Positions 35,283-43,643 of a DNA stretch of 63,406 nt are shown here, piece after piece. The notes under the pieces were generated by a model. That model did not search any database. It saw only the letters and a program-made list of their open reading frames with translations, and was not told where the DNA came from. This DNA is from Tannerellaceae bacterium (GTDB lineage Bacteria > Bacteroidota > Bacteroidia > Bacteroidales > Tannerellaceae): assembly GCA_031255855.1 (NCBI GenBank), contig JAIRRS010000070.1, forward strand, positions 1-63,406. The letters are read 5' to 3'. Position numbers and translations under genes: made by a program. Positions within the stretch are counted from its first letter, which is position 1. Each line of letters begins with the position of its first letter.

Positions 35283-35392
35283 ACTGGCGCTTCAAAAATA
35301 TCACAAGAATAAATCTTGTTTTGGAATATCAAACGCACTATGTATCTTGTGTTCCTATCCATATTTATACTTCGCTTTGCGAAGGTAATCAT
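35279..35392 (-). pseudogene. Short frame overlapping the ABC-3C-like gene, possible effector remnant
   Basis: ATG at 35392 to TGA at 35279: MITFAKRSINMDRNTRYIVR then LIFQNKIYSCDIFEAPV. The stop shares four bases with the next start. That arrangement, and the lack of any longer gene upstream, suggests the last few dozen codons of a deleted partner gene. It is too short to assign. Confidence 0.3.
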
Positions 35393-35539
35393 ATCCCTTG
35401 AATTAAGTTACCTCTCATCGCTGAAAATTCCGCATACAGCCTTTTGTTCAAAAGGTTATCTTCCTGAGATAATTTCCTAAAACAAAAATAATCCACTGTA
35501 AACAAACAAGTTACAAACTGATCGAAACAGTCAAAATTT

Positions 35540-35627
35540 CATCTGGATGATTTTGGATAAGCATTTGGATGAATTGACAAAAGCATTTGGATGATCGTCC
35601 AAAAGCATCCAGATGAATTTACAGATA
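35540..35627 (+). repeat. Four tandem 22-bp repeats upstream of a TonB receptor
   Basis: Four contiguous units begin at 35540, 35562, 35584 and 35606. Units 2 and 3 share CATTTGGATGA and end CAAAAG/CAAAAG. Units 1 and 4 are diverged (CATCTGGATGA, CATCCAGATGA). The exact 22-bp period is close to two helical turns, which would place all units on one face of the DNA. The array ends about 108 bases before the -7 element of the receptor gene. Confidence 0.75.
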
Positions 35628-35734
35628 TCCCGGAACAAATCGGAATTTCTTCGTTTTTATCCTCTGTTTTTTCGTTTTCATAACTTATAACTTCGTTTTT
35701 ACAACTTATTACAATGTTGTATATGATTATATTT

Positions 35735-35742
35735 TATCTTTG
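35735..35742 (+). promoter_or_regulatory. -7 element of the TonB-receptor operon
   Basis: TATCTTTG matches the consensus; the -33 side is a weak GTTG at about 35716-35719. It is 63 bases before the GTG start of the receptor. Confidence 0.5.
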
Positions 35743-35805
35743 TAGCATGTTTTTCAAAAAACATGTTACTACTAACTAATTATAAACATAAAAATTACAA
35801 CCACA

Positions 35806-37716
35806 GTGGAAAAGAGACTACGATTCTTAATCCTATCTTGCTTATCTTCCGCGATATGCTTGGCCGAAAATATTCCGACAGCACCACAGGATACCGTAAT
35901 AAACAAAGCGGTTAATCTCAATGAAGTAGTAATAACAGGTTCACGCGTACCTGTTCCGCGCGACGTAATACCTGTTCCGATAAGTGTGGTACACCGCAGC
36001 ACAATCGAACAGAGTGAAGAAACATCTTTGCTTCCGGTACTCATGCAGCAGGTTCCGGGATTATTTGCCACCTCCCGCGGCATGGCAGGCTATGGCGTGT
36101 CGGGCGGAGCGGCAGGCGGCATCAACATGCGCGGGTTTGGAGGAGGATCCGGACAGGTGCTTATCCTTATTGACGGACATCCACAATATGCAACTATCTA
36201 TGGACATCCCGTGGCCGATGCCTATATTGCATCCGATGCACAGCGCGTAGAGGTTTCACGCGGCGCTTCATCTATCCTTTACGGGGCAAGTGCAATGGGA
36301 GGCGCTATCAACATTATTACCCGGCAAGCTACCGAAGATGGAAACAAACTGTCTGCAAGACTAATGGCCGGCTCGTATGGCACACAAAGATATTCCATAA
36401 CAGACACTTACCGAAACGGCAGATTTTCAGGTGTTGTCAGTGGCAATCATGAACGGACAGATGGGCATCGTCCTAATTCCGACTTTGATTCATGGACAGG
36501 ATTCGTAAAATTAGGCTATGATCTGTCTGAAAACTGGAAAACCATTGGTAATGTAAATATAGCGAAGGCCAAGGCACAAGTACCGGGACAAGAAAATAAT
36601 CCCCTGCTGGATGGAACCACCGACGTGTTGCGTGGCATGGCCGGGTTTTCCCTGGAAAACAATTATAAGAAAACAAGAGGAGCAGTAAATTTTTATTATA
36701 ATTGGGGAGACCATGAAATAAATGATGGATACTATACGGAAAATAGTAGCAGCAACCCCAAAACACCCCGTCCGTATCTTTTCTATTCAACAGACTATAT
36801 GGGGGGGGTAAATATATATCAGGCGGTGAACCTATTCCAAGGCAATACAATCACAGGAGGATTTGATGTGAAATTATATGGCGGTAATGCCTATCGCGAC
36901 CCCGAGAATGAGATATACGCCGACCATGTCAAATTAAATGAGGTGGCCGGATATATTCTTGCCCAGCAGCAACTCTGGAAGTTTATGTTGGAAGCCGGGA
37001 TTCGTTTGGAGAATCATACGTTGTATGGAACCGAATGGGTTCCGCAAGCAGGTGTTTCATTCAAGGCCGCAGAACAAACAAGCCTGAAATTTTCATTCTC
37101 AAAAGGATTCCGTTCCCCGAATATGCGGGAACTGTACATGAATTTTTTTCCGGGCGGCCCGAGCAATCCCGAATTGAACCCGGAACGCAGTTTCAGCTAC
37201 GACTTCACCCTATCGCAGGGGCTGTTGGACAACCGCCTGTCGGCAGAACTAACTTTGTATTATATAAAAGGAGATAATATGATTGCTGTGATACCGGTAG
37301 ACGGAATCAACAAAAATATGAACACGGGGGAATTTGCCAATAAGGGAATTGAATTCAGTTTGAATTACATGATATTAAACAATCTAATTCTGAACACCAA
37401 TTACAGCTACCTTGATATGGAGAAGGCTATTACCGGCGCACCACGGAATAAATTCTACGCGGGAGTAACCTACCAACCCGGGAAATTTACATTAAATGCG
37501 GGAGCTCAGGTCGTTGACAAGCTTTATCTTGTTGCCGGCGAAAACCCACAGACTACCAGCTACACACTGGTTGATGCCCGGATAGCTTACCGCCCGCTGA
37601 AATGGATGCAGGTCTTTGTGAAGGGAGACAATCTGCTGGGGGAAAAATACGAAACAATGATTGGTTACCCAATGCCCGGAACCACATTTATGGGAGGGGT
37701 GTCTCTTAATTTATAA
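35806..37716 (+). CDS. TonB-dependent receptor, possibly for metal or metallophore
   Basis: 636 residues from a GTG start that gives a good signal peptide (ending AICLAE). TonB-box-like LNEVVITGSRVP at about 38-49, plug (about 50-160) with GGINMRGFGGGSGQVLILID and SSILYGASAMGGAINIITR, then a barrel with FSKGFRSPNMRELYMNFFPGGPSNPELNPERS and a final GVSLNL. Size and motifs match the BtuB/CirA/FecA-like class rather than SusC. The gene is followed by a lipoprotein and a convergent NikR-family regulator, so a nickel, cobalt or metallophore substrate is plausible but unproven. The 22-bp repeat array lies upstream. Confidence 0.9.
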   Translation: MEKRLRFLILSCLSSAICLAENIPTAPQDTVINKAVNLNEVVITGSRVPVPRDVIPVPISVVHRSTIEQSEETSLLPVLMQQVPGLFATSRGMAGYGVSGGAAGGINMRGFGGGSGQVLILIDGHPQYATIYGHPVADAYIASDAQRVEVSRGASSILYGASAMGGAINIITRQATEDGNKLSARLMAGSYGTQRYSITDTYRNGRFSGVVSGNHERTDGHRPNSDFDSWTGFVKLGYDLSENWKTIGNVNIAKAKAQVPGQENNPLLDGTTDVLRGMAGFSLENNYKKTRGAVNFYYNWGDHEINDGYYTENSSSNPKTPRPYLFYSTDYMGGVNIYQAVNLFQGNTITGGFDVKLYGGNAYRDPENEIYADHVKLNEVAGYILAQQQLWKFMLEAGIRLENHTLYGTEWVPQAGVSFKAAEQTSLKFSFSKGFRSPNMRELYMNFFPGGPSNPELNPERSFSYDFTLSQGLLDNRLSAELTLYYIKGDNMIAVIPVDGINKNMNTGEFANKGIEFSLNYMILNNLILNTNYSYLDMEKAITGAPRNKFYAGVTYQPGKFTLNAGAQVVDKLYLVAGENPQTTSYTLVDARIAYRPLKWMQVFVKGDNLLGEKYETMIGYPMPGTTFMGGVSLNL

Positions 37717-37728
37717 AATCAGATCTTT

Positions 37729-38331
37729 ATGCGAAGTGCAATAACAATTATAGCCGTGACAATCTTTCTGTTTTCCTGCAAAGGGACAACCAATGATCCT
37801 ATCCGTGTTGCCGTTGAAAATCAATTGAAAGCCTATCCGGAATCTACCTTGCAGGATCTGTATAAAAACTTTTTCCAGGACTATTTCGGGCCGGGACACC
37901 TTGTTAGCGATACCACCGCGGCAGGCGCTTACCTGAACAGGGAATTGGCCTCGTATGATAATGCTACCGGCGCTTATTACGAGCCAACCGGTTATAAAGG
38001 TAATTTCTACCGGGTTAATCTATCGGTTGTAAAAGAGGGTATTATTTCACGCGAAGTGTTTTTCGACGCTTTTATACGCAGTGTCAGCAACATACAATTT
38101 ATCACTCTCGAAGAGTGGACGAAAGAGTGGGCACAGATAGACTCGGTTATCCAAACAATGAACCTGTCACTTGCCAATTACGCGCAGGAGCGGGAACGTA
38201 TATTTTCGCTGTTGGAACAAGGTCAGTACATCATGCATCACAGCGAATCATTCTCAAAAGCATATGATCCCCATTACCGGATTATCGAGCGGAAAATCTT
38301 TTCAGAAGAGATCCTTCCGCTCCTTCCATAG
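37729..38331 (+). CDS. Lipoprotein encoded with TonB receptor
   Basis: 200 residues, signal peptide and lipobox LFSC (MRSAITIIAVTIFLFSC). Mostly helical body with the distinctive segments LKAYPESTLQDLYKNFFQDY, FGPGHLVSDTTAAGAYL and AYDPHYRIIE. I do not know a named domain, but I recall similar proteins beside TonB receptors and NikR genes in Bacteroidota. It starts 12 bases after the receptor stop and is probably a cell-surface or periplasmic partner for the same ligand. Confidence 0.7.
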   Translation: MRSAITIIAVTIFLFSCKGTTNDPIRVAVENQLKAYPESTLQDLYKNFFQDYFGPGHLVSDTTAAGAYLNRELASYDNATGAYYEPTGYKGNFYRVNLSVVKEGIISREVFFDAFIRSVSNIQFITLEEWTKEWAQIDSVIQTMNLSLANYAQERERIFSLLEQGQYIMHHSESFSKAYDPHYRIIERKIFSEEILPLLP

Positions 38332-38348
38332 AGTTACCTGAATTTCGA

Positions 38349-38750
38349 TTAGTCAGCACGGCTCATCACCAATTTCCCGTGCTTAATACCTTTTATTGTT
38401 GTAAGACGGTCGGATAATTCGGTAAGATGGAATGCTTCACCCATTACCGCAACAACATGCATACAAAAAATTTTACTAATATAATATTGTGATGAAGAGA
38501 GGATTACATCGGTATAACGTTGCTGGATAGATGCAATTCTAGATGTAACCTCTTTTTTATCCTGCTCATACATAATAATGATTGTACCGGCCACAATATG
38601 ATTACACTGCCATTTTTGTTCTGTTACATTTTTTTCAACCAAAAAACGGATTGCCTGCGAACGATTGGCAAAGCCATTATCGCTGGTATACTGGTCGAGA
38701 TCTTCCAATAGTTCACTTTCAAGGGATACCCCAAAACGTTTTAAAGCCAT
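38349..38750 (-). CDS. nikR: NikR-family regulator with degenerate nickel site
   Basis: 133 residues from ATG 38750 (MALKRFGVSL); an upstream start at 38798 adds an unrelated hydrophobic stretch. N-terminal ribbon-helix-helix (ESELLEDLDQYTSDNGFANRSQAIRFLV), then the ACT-like metal-sensing domain (VTSRIASIQQRYTDVIL, GEAFHLTELSDRL, KHGKLV). Aligned with E. coli NikR (from memory), the four high-affinity ligands His76, His87, His89 and Cys95 correspond to Gln, Gln, Tyr and Cys, so only the cysteine remains. The fold call is firm; nickel control is doubtful. It is convergent with the receptor operon. A short palindrome (ACTATATAGT, 38767-38776) just upstream could be an autoregulatory site. Confidence 0.85.
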   Translation of the reverse strand: MALKRFGVSLESELLEDLDQYTSDNGFANRSQAIRFLVEKNVTEQKWQCNHIVAGTIIIMYEQDKKEVTSRIASIQQRYTDVILSSSQYYISKIFCMHVVAVMGEAFHLTELSDRLTTIKGIKHGKLVMSRAD

Positions 38751-38834
38751 AACAGGTACAAAACTAACTATATAGTTTAAAAGAGACAAAAAAATCAACG
38801 CTTTTTATTTTATCCGGCGCACCACTTGTTTTTT

Positions 38835-38943
38835 TGTCAAAAAAATTTACACAAGTGTCTATTTTTTTGACAGCCGACCTAACGAATAAATATTATTACT
38901 GCATTGAAATACAGACTTTTACATTTTTGGCACGCTATTTGGA
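38835..38943 (+). promoter_or_regulatory. Sigma-54-like promoter with two upstream activator sites (permease gene)
   Basis: TGGCACG-N3-TTTGGA at 38928-38943 has the -24/-12 layout (GG and GG first bases 12 apart). Upstream are TGTC-N9-TACA at 38835-38851 and TGTC-N9-GACA at 38856-38872. The sites are 21 bases apart, and the proximal one is 72 bases before the -24 element. The same arrangement recurs at 41314-41421. Confidence 0.8.
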
Positions 38944-38981
38944 TATAACTCAGAAAGACAATATTAAAAACGGTATTACAG

Positions 38982-41312
38982 ATGAATAATTTACTTAATT
39001 TCAATTCGTTTCTTAAGTTTCTGAGCAGGAATAGAGGATTTACGGCAATTAATGTGTTTGGTTTATCCATATCATTGATGTTTGTGATATTGATTCTGGC
39101 ATATGTCAACCAAGGGCTGTCGACTGACCGCTTCCAGAAAAATGGTGATAATATCTATGTCATCGGTAATGAAAACAATATTGGTTTTGCCTGGCGTATA
39201 GCTCAACGGGTAACCGAGAACTTTCCTGAGATTGAGAAAATGTGTCCGGTATGCTCCTTTTTCGGGAATCCTGTATTTATTGGCGACGATAAATACAAGG
39301 CAGACTTATTAGTAACAGACACGACCTTTTTCGACATGTTCACTTTCCCGTTGCAGCAAGGAGACCCCCAAACGGTATTGGCGACTAAAAATTATGCTGT
39401 AATCTCCGAATCGTTCGCCAAACGGGCATTTAGCGACCGCGACCCAATGGGTCAATACATCAAACTAAATGATTCGGTCAATGTAATGGTGAATGGGATA
39501 ATAAAAGATATTAAGACTTCCACCATTCCTTACGCAGATATCATTCTCAAGATAGATAACATACGCTTTTTTAACAGGAGTCTTGACTCTGAAACCGGCC
39601 AGAATGCTTTAGGCGTACAAGCTTTTTTCCAGACAGTGCCGGGCAGCAACATACAATCAAAAGAAGATGAGGTGGCCGCTTTCCTGAAAGAAGATTTTTG
39701 GTTCTATAAACGTGAACTTGCACAAAAGGTGGTATTTACTCCTTTAAAAGATATTTATTTTTCGAAAGTACCTGCAATCAACAACAACCTGATACAAAGT
39801 TCCTGGATTTTTGTTATCGTGTTCATGTTTATTGGTATCCTGATATTGATCTTTGCTGTTATCAATTATATCAATCTTACAGTTGCGCAAACCGGCTCGC
39901 GGGCGAAGGAGATGGCTACCCGGCGTTTGCTGGGCTCTTCGCGGGGTGAATTGTTTATACGGTTGATGTTGGAGTCGTCTATACTATGTGTTGTTTCATT
40001 TTTTATTGGTTTATTGTTGGCTTTTGCCGTCTTACCTTCTGCCAACGACTTGCTGCAGGTTACGATCGACCTGAAAGGATTTTTTACCCTGAAGAATAGT
40101 CTCGTCGTGGTTGTTATGCTTCTTCTGGTTGGTTTTATTTCCGGGTTCTTGCCGGCTATCATTATCTCCAATTCCAAACCAATCGATATTGTAAAGGGCG
40201 GATTCCGTGTGAAAACGAAGATGGTATTCAGTAAGGTCTTTATTACATTCCAGAACGTCATTACCATCATGCTGTTGGCAGCTTCTATTACCATGATATT
40301 GCAGATCAACCACATGATAAAAGCTCCTTTAGGCTATAATACCACCAATATGTTGTACGTGCCTACCTATCAGTTTGAAAGCCGTGAAAAAATAAATTCA
40401 TTTGTGAATGAAATCCGCCAGTTGGCTTCCGTCAAACGGGTGGCTTATTCGCAAGGTACTCCATTCAACAGGGGAAACAACAATACTATCGTGTATGAAG
40501 GAAAAAATATTTCGCTTCAGTTCCTGGTTGGCGATACAACCTATTTCAATATGTTAGGATTCGAAGTGATCTACCGTAACAGTGTGGAAGGTTCACAATA
40601 TTTCCTCAATGAGCAAGTCTTGAGAGAAACAGGTTTGCCTATGGATGCTACAGAGTTTAAGCTATGGGAAGAAGGAGAACCAATCCTCATTGCCGGCGTG
40701 ATACGTGATTTCCATCTGATGAATATTACCTATCAAATGCAACCGGTTGTGATTCATATCCAAAAAGAAGAAAATTTTTATCCCTGGAATGTACTGATCG
40801 AAACAGCCGGAGATCCTTTTGTCGCCCACGACCAGGTGAAGGAAATATTCGAACGTATCTCGCAAGTAGAATTTTCCGGACAATATACAGATACACAGAT
40901 AAAAGAATCGTATGCCGAGCAAACCCGCATGGCCAAACTGGTTATCGTTTTCGCAATTATTGCTATTGTCATCTCATTCCTGGGATTATTGAGCATGTCT
41001 ACTTATTTCATCCAGCAACGTTCGCGTGAAGTGGCCGTACGCAAAATATTCGGATCGTCCATCATACAAGTGCTTGTAAAATTGGTTTCCACGTTTATCG
41101 TTTATGTCGGCATTGCCTTTGTCGTCGCAACGCCTGTTATCTGGTATATTATGACGAAATGGATTACCTATTATTCCTACCGGATACCTCTATATCCTTG
41201 GATATTTATTGTTGCCGGGGTATTCTGCCTTATCGTTGCTTTTGTAACCGTATTTTTCCAAAGCTACCAAGCTGCCAACGAGAATCCGGTAAACAATGTG
41301 AAAATGGAATAA
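38982..41312 (+). CDS. FtsX/MacB-type ABC transporter permease
   Basis: 776 residues with the duplicated permease layout. N-terminal helix (about 18-42; GFTAINVFGLSISLMFVILI), periplasmic MacB-like core domain (about 45-265), helices near 270-295, 330-352, 380-400 and 425-445, a second periplasmic domain, and three C-terminal helices (about 655-765) with the REVAVRKIFGSS motif. Such exporters are mechanotransmission machines that work with a LolD/MacB-like ATPase; that ATPase is the next gene. Each has its own sigma-54-like promoter. Substrate unknown; candidates are peptides, lipoproteins or antimicrobial compounds. Confidence 0.9.
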   Translation: MNNLLNFNSFLKFLSRNRGFTAINVFGLSISLMFVILILAYVNQGLSTDRFQKNGDNIYVIGNENNIGFAWRIAQRVTENFPEIEKMCPVCSFFGNPVFIGDDKYKADLLVTDTTFFDMFTFPLQQGDPQTVLATKNYAVISESFAKRAFSDRDPMGQYIKLNDSVNVMVNGIIKDIKTSTIPYADIILKIDNIRFFNRSLDSETGQNALGVQAFFQTVPGSNIQSKEDEVAAFLKEDFWFYKRELAQKVVFTPLKDIYFSKVPAINNNLIQSSWIFVIVFMFIGILILIFAVINYINLTVAQTGSRAKEMATRRLLGSSRGELFIRLMLESSILCVVSFFIGLLLAFAVLPSANDLLQVTIDLKGFFTLKNSLVVVVMLLLVGFISGFLPAIIISNSKPIDIVKGGFRVKTKMVFSKVFITFQNVITIMLLAASITMILQINHMIKAPLGYNTTNMLYVPTYQFESREKINSFVNEIRQLASVKRVAYSQGTPFNRGNNNTIVYEGKNISLQFLVGDTTYFNMLGFEVIYRNSVEGSQYFLNEQVLRETGLPMDATEFKLWEEGEPILIAGVIRDFHLMNITYQMQPVVIHIQKEENFYPWNVLIETAGDPFVAHDQVKEIFERISQVEFSGQYTDTQIKESYAEQTRMAKLVIVFAIIAIVISFLGLLSMSTYFIQQRSREVAVRKIFGSSIIQVLVKLVSTFIVYVGIAFVVATPVIWYIMTKWITYYSYRIPLYPWIFIVAGVFCLIVAFVTVFFQSYQAANENPVNNVKME

Positions 41313-41313
41313 C

Positions 41314-41421
41314 TGTCAAATAATTATACATCAGTGTCAAATAATTTGACACTATCTTCAAAAGACAGCAATCACAATTATCTTATTATCAGAAAAATAA
41401 ACAGTTTGGCACGTCATTTGA
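41314..41421 (+). promoter_or_regulatory. Sigma-54-like promoter with two upstream activator sites (ATPase gene)
   Basis: TGGCACG-N3-TTTGA at 41407-41421, with TGTC-N9-TACA at 41314-41330 and TGTC-N9-GACA at 41335-41351. The proximal site is the centre of a perfect inverted repeat (arms AGTGTCAAA and TTTGACACT around TAA, 41333-41353). Site-to-site (21) and site-to-promoter (72) distances equal those before the permease gene. Confidence 0.8.
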
Positions 41422-41494
41422 GCGAATAAATTATAGAAAGAAAAACAGTTATCATTACATCAAAAATCGTTAATCATCAAAAAAAAATACAATC

Positions 41495-42175
41495 ATGATT
41501 AAAATTGAAAACTTAAGCAAGTTGTTTCGCACCGAAGAAGTAGAAACTATCGCCCTTAACAAAGTGTCTCTGGAAGTTAAAAAAGGCGAATTTGCGGCCA
41601 TCATGGGACCTTCCGGTTGTGGTAAATCTACCTTGTTGAATATCCTTGGTTTGCTGGATAACCCTACGGAAGGCAATTACTATCTTGGTGAAACGGAAGT
41701 AGGCCACCTGAAAGAAAAAGAACGCACGCAGGTACGTAAAGGGAATATCGGTTTCGTATTCCAGAGTTTCAACCTGATTGACGAATTGAACGTATTTGAA
41801 AATGTGGAACTCCCGCTGACCTATTTGAAAATCAAATCGTCCGACCGCAAACAGATGGTAACGGATATACTGAAACGAATGAACATCAGCCATCGTTCCG
41901 GCCACTTCCCCCAACAGCTATCCGGTGGCCAGCAGCAGCGCGTGGCAATTGCACGTGCCGTGGTTTCCACTCCTAAATTGATACTCGCCGATGAGCCGAC
42001 AGGTAACCTAGACAGTAAAAACGGCCTCGAAGTAATGGAATTGCTCACCGAATTAAACAAAGAAGGCACTACCATCATCATGGTAACACACTCCAAGCAC
42101 GATGCCTCTTTCGCCCACCGGGTAATCAACCTGTTCGACGGTAGCATCGTTTCGTCGGTCAGTGAATTTATTTAA
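41495..42175 (+). CDS. LolD/MacB-type ABC transporter ATPase
   Basis: 226 residues, complete nucleotide-binding domain: Walker A GPSGCGKST (about 36-44), Q-loop FQSFNLIDELN, signature LSGGQQQR, Walker B LILADEP with catalytic Glu, D-loop NLDS and H-loop His in MVTHS. The MacB/LolD subclass pairs with FtsX-type permeases, here the gene 183 bases upstream. It shares that gene's regulatory pattern rather than its transcript alone, so ATPase level can be set separately; it may serve other permeases too. Confidence 0.94.
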   Translation: MIKIENLSKLFRTEEVETIALNKVSLEVKKGEFAAIMGPSGCGKSTLLNILGLLDNPTEGNYYLGETEVGHLKEKERTQVRKGNIGFVFQSFNLIDELNVFENVELPLTYLKIKSSDRKQMVTDILKRMNISHRSGHFPQQLSGGQQQRVAIARAVVSTPKLILADEPTGNLDSKNGLEVMELLTELNKEGTTIIMVTHSKHDASFAHRVINLFDGSIVSSVSEFI

Positions 42176-42183
42176 TAATAAAA

Positions 42184-42218
42184 ACACCCTACATTGCGCA
42201 AAAGGCAATGTAGGGTGT
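42184..42218. terminator. Bidirectional terminator between ATPase gene and tyrS
   Basis: ACACCCTACATTGC pairs perfectly with GCAATGTAGGGTGT around a 7-base loop. On the minus strand it is followed by TTTTTATTATT, so it mainly ends the tyrS transcript, and it also shields the convergent ATPase gene. Confidence 0.85.
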
Positions 42219-42249
42219 CTGCAACCGCTGTAATCCGGCGTAATAACTA

Positions 42250-43548
42250 TTATTTTGTTGTAATAATCAGTAAATAATAATTCTTCTTACCTCTTTGAAC
42301 AAGGAGATATTTATCATTCAACAGATGTGAATTATTGATTATCATGTCTGGTTCAGACAGTTTTTCTTTATTCAAACTTACGCCTCCGCTTTGTACAAGT
42401 TTGCGCATCTCACTTTTTGAAGGGAAGATAGACGTTTTTTCCGTACATAAATCAATGGCTTTGATGCCGGCGGACAATTCATCTCTTGATATTTCAAACT
42501 GGGGCACTCCTTCAAATACAGACAACAAGGTATCTTCATCCAACTTCTTCAATGTGTCGGATGTGGAGTTCCCGAACAAAATATTAGACGCTTCCACCGC
42601 AAGTTCATAATCTTCCTGTGAATGTACCATCACTGTTATTTCTTTTGCCAACCGTTTTTGCAATGGGCGTAGGTGCGGAGCAGTCGCTTGTTCTTCTTCC
42701 AATGCCGCAATTTCTTCCCTGCTTAGCGCTGTAAATATCTTAATGTGTTTTGCCGCGTCTTCGTCACTTACATTCATCCAGAACTGGTAGAATTTATACG
42801 GGGACGTATAGCGGCGGTCGAGCCAAACATTGCCCGATTCGGTCTTTCCGAACTTAGTGCCATCAGCTTTCGTTATAAGCGGACATACCAGAGCAAAGGC
42901 TTCTCCTCCTGTTTTACGACGGATAAGCTCCGTGCCTGTCGTGATATTACCCCATTGGTCGGAACCGCCCATCTGTATACGGCAACCTTCTGTTTGGTAT
43001 AAATGGAGATAATCGTATCCTTGTAGAAGTTGATAGGAAAATTCTGTAAATGACAAGCCTACACTGGATTCGGCGCTCAACCGTTTTTTTACGGAATCTT
43101 TGGCCATCATGTAATTTACAGTGAGATGCTTGCCGATGTCGCGAATAAAATCCAGAAATGAATAGTTTTTCATCCAGTCGTAATTGTTTACAAGCTTCGC
43201 CGCATTCGGTGCATCCGAGTCGAAGTCGAGAAATTTAGCCAACTGTTTCCTGATTCCTTCCTGGTTCCGACGGAGTGTCTCTTCGTCCAACAAGTTACGC
43301 TCGGCCGATTTCATGGAAGGATCGCCTATCATACCAGTGGCGCCGCCAACCAACGCAATCGGACGATGTCCCGCACGTTGAAAATGCTTCAGCATCATCA
43401 CTCCTACCAGGTGTCCGATATGCAATGAGTCGGCGGTAGGATCGATACCTACATACCCTGAAGTCATCTCTTTTTGCAACTGCTCTTCTGTTCCGGGCAT
43501 CACATCATGAATCATGCCCCTCCATCTTAATTCTTCTACAAAATTCAT
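42250..43548 (-). CDS. tyrS: Tyrosyl-tRNA synthetase
   Basis: 432 residues. Class I catalytic core with HIGH box in [14 protein letters not shown] and the KMSKS-type loop KFGKT in [26 protein letters not shown] lies between them. The C-terminal S4-like RNA-binding domain (about 370-432) has [11 protein letters not shown]. It charges tRNA-Tyr. It is a single gene with its own promoter and terminator. Confidence 0.97.
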   Translation of the reverse strand: MNFVEELRWRGMIHDVMPGTEEQLQKEMTSGYVGIDPTADSLHIGHLVGVMMLKHFQRAGHRPIALVGGATGMIGDPSMKSAERNLLDEETLRRNQEGIRKQLAKFLDFDSDAPNAAKLVNNYDWMKNYSFLDFIRDIGKHLTVNYMMAKDSVKKRLSAESSVGLSFTEFSYQLLQGYDYLHLYQTEGCRIQMGGSDQWGNITTGTELIRRKTGGEAFALVCPLITKADGTKFGKTESGNVWLDRRYTSPYKFYQFWMNVSDEDAAKHIKIFTALSREEIAALEEEQATAPHLRPLQKRLAKEITVMVHSQEDYELAVEASNILFGNSTSDTLKKLDEDTLLSVFEGVPQFEISRDELSAGIKAIDLCTEKTSIFPSKSEMRKLVQSGGVSLNKEKLSEPDMIINNSHLLNDKYLLVQRGKKNYYLLIITTK

Positions 43549-43591
43549 CGTATTAACTTATAACATATAAATAGTACATTATTAATGTTCG

Positions 43592-43620
43592 CAAAGGTAC
43601 GACTTATTTTCGGGAAACAA
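43592..43620 (-). promoter_or_regulatory. Promoter of tyrS
   Basis: The minus strand reads TACCTTTG at 43599-43592 with TTG upstream at about 43620-43618 (spacer 18). The tyrS start is 43 bases downstream. Confidence 0.6.
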
Positions 43621-43643
43621 TTATAGGTGGTTGATTATTAGGA

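Larger units (their letters stand above)
35393..35805. other. Non-coding interval with tandem repeats and promoter
   Basis: 413 bases without a supported gene. It contains the four 22-bp repeats (35540-35627) and the -7 element (35735-35742), listed separately. The hairpin CTTCGC-TTT-GCGAAG (35370-35384) lies just to its left. The rest is AT-rich and shows nothing recognisable. Confidence 0.5.

Noticed and set aside
35152..35388. 78-codon plus-strand frame antisense to the ABC-3C-like gene
   Set aside because: The minus-strand frame gives a recognisable motif and an ATGA overlap; the plus frame is cysteine-rich noise.
35540..35627. CRISPR array
   Set aside because: The 22-bp units abut each other with no spacers, and no cas genes are present.
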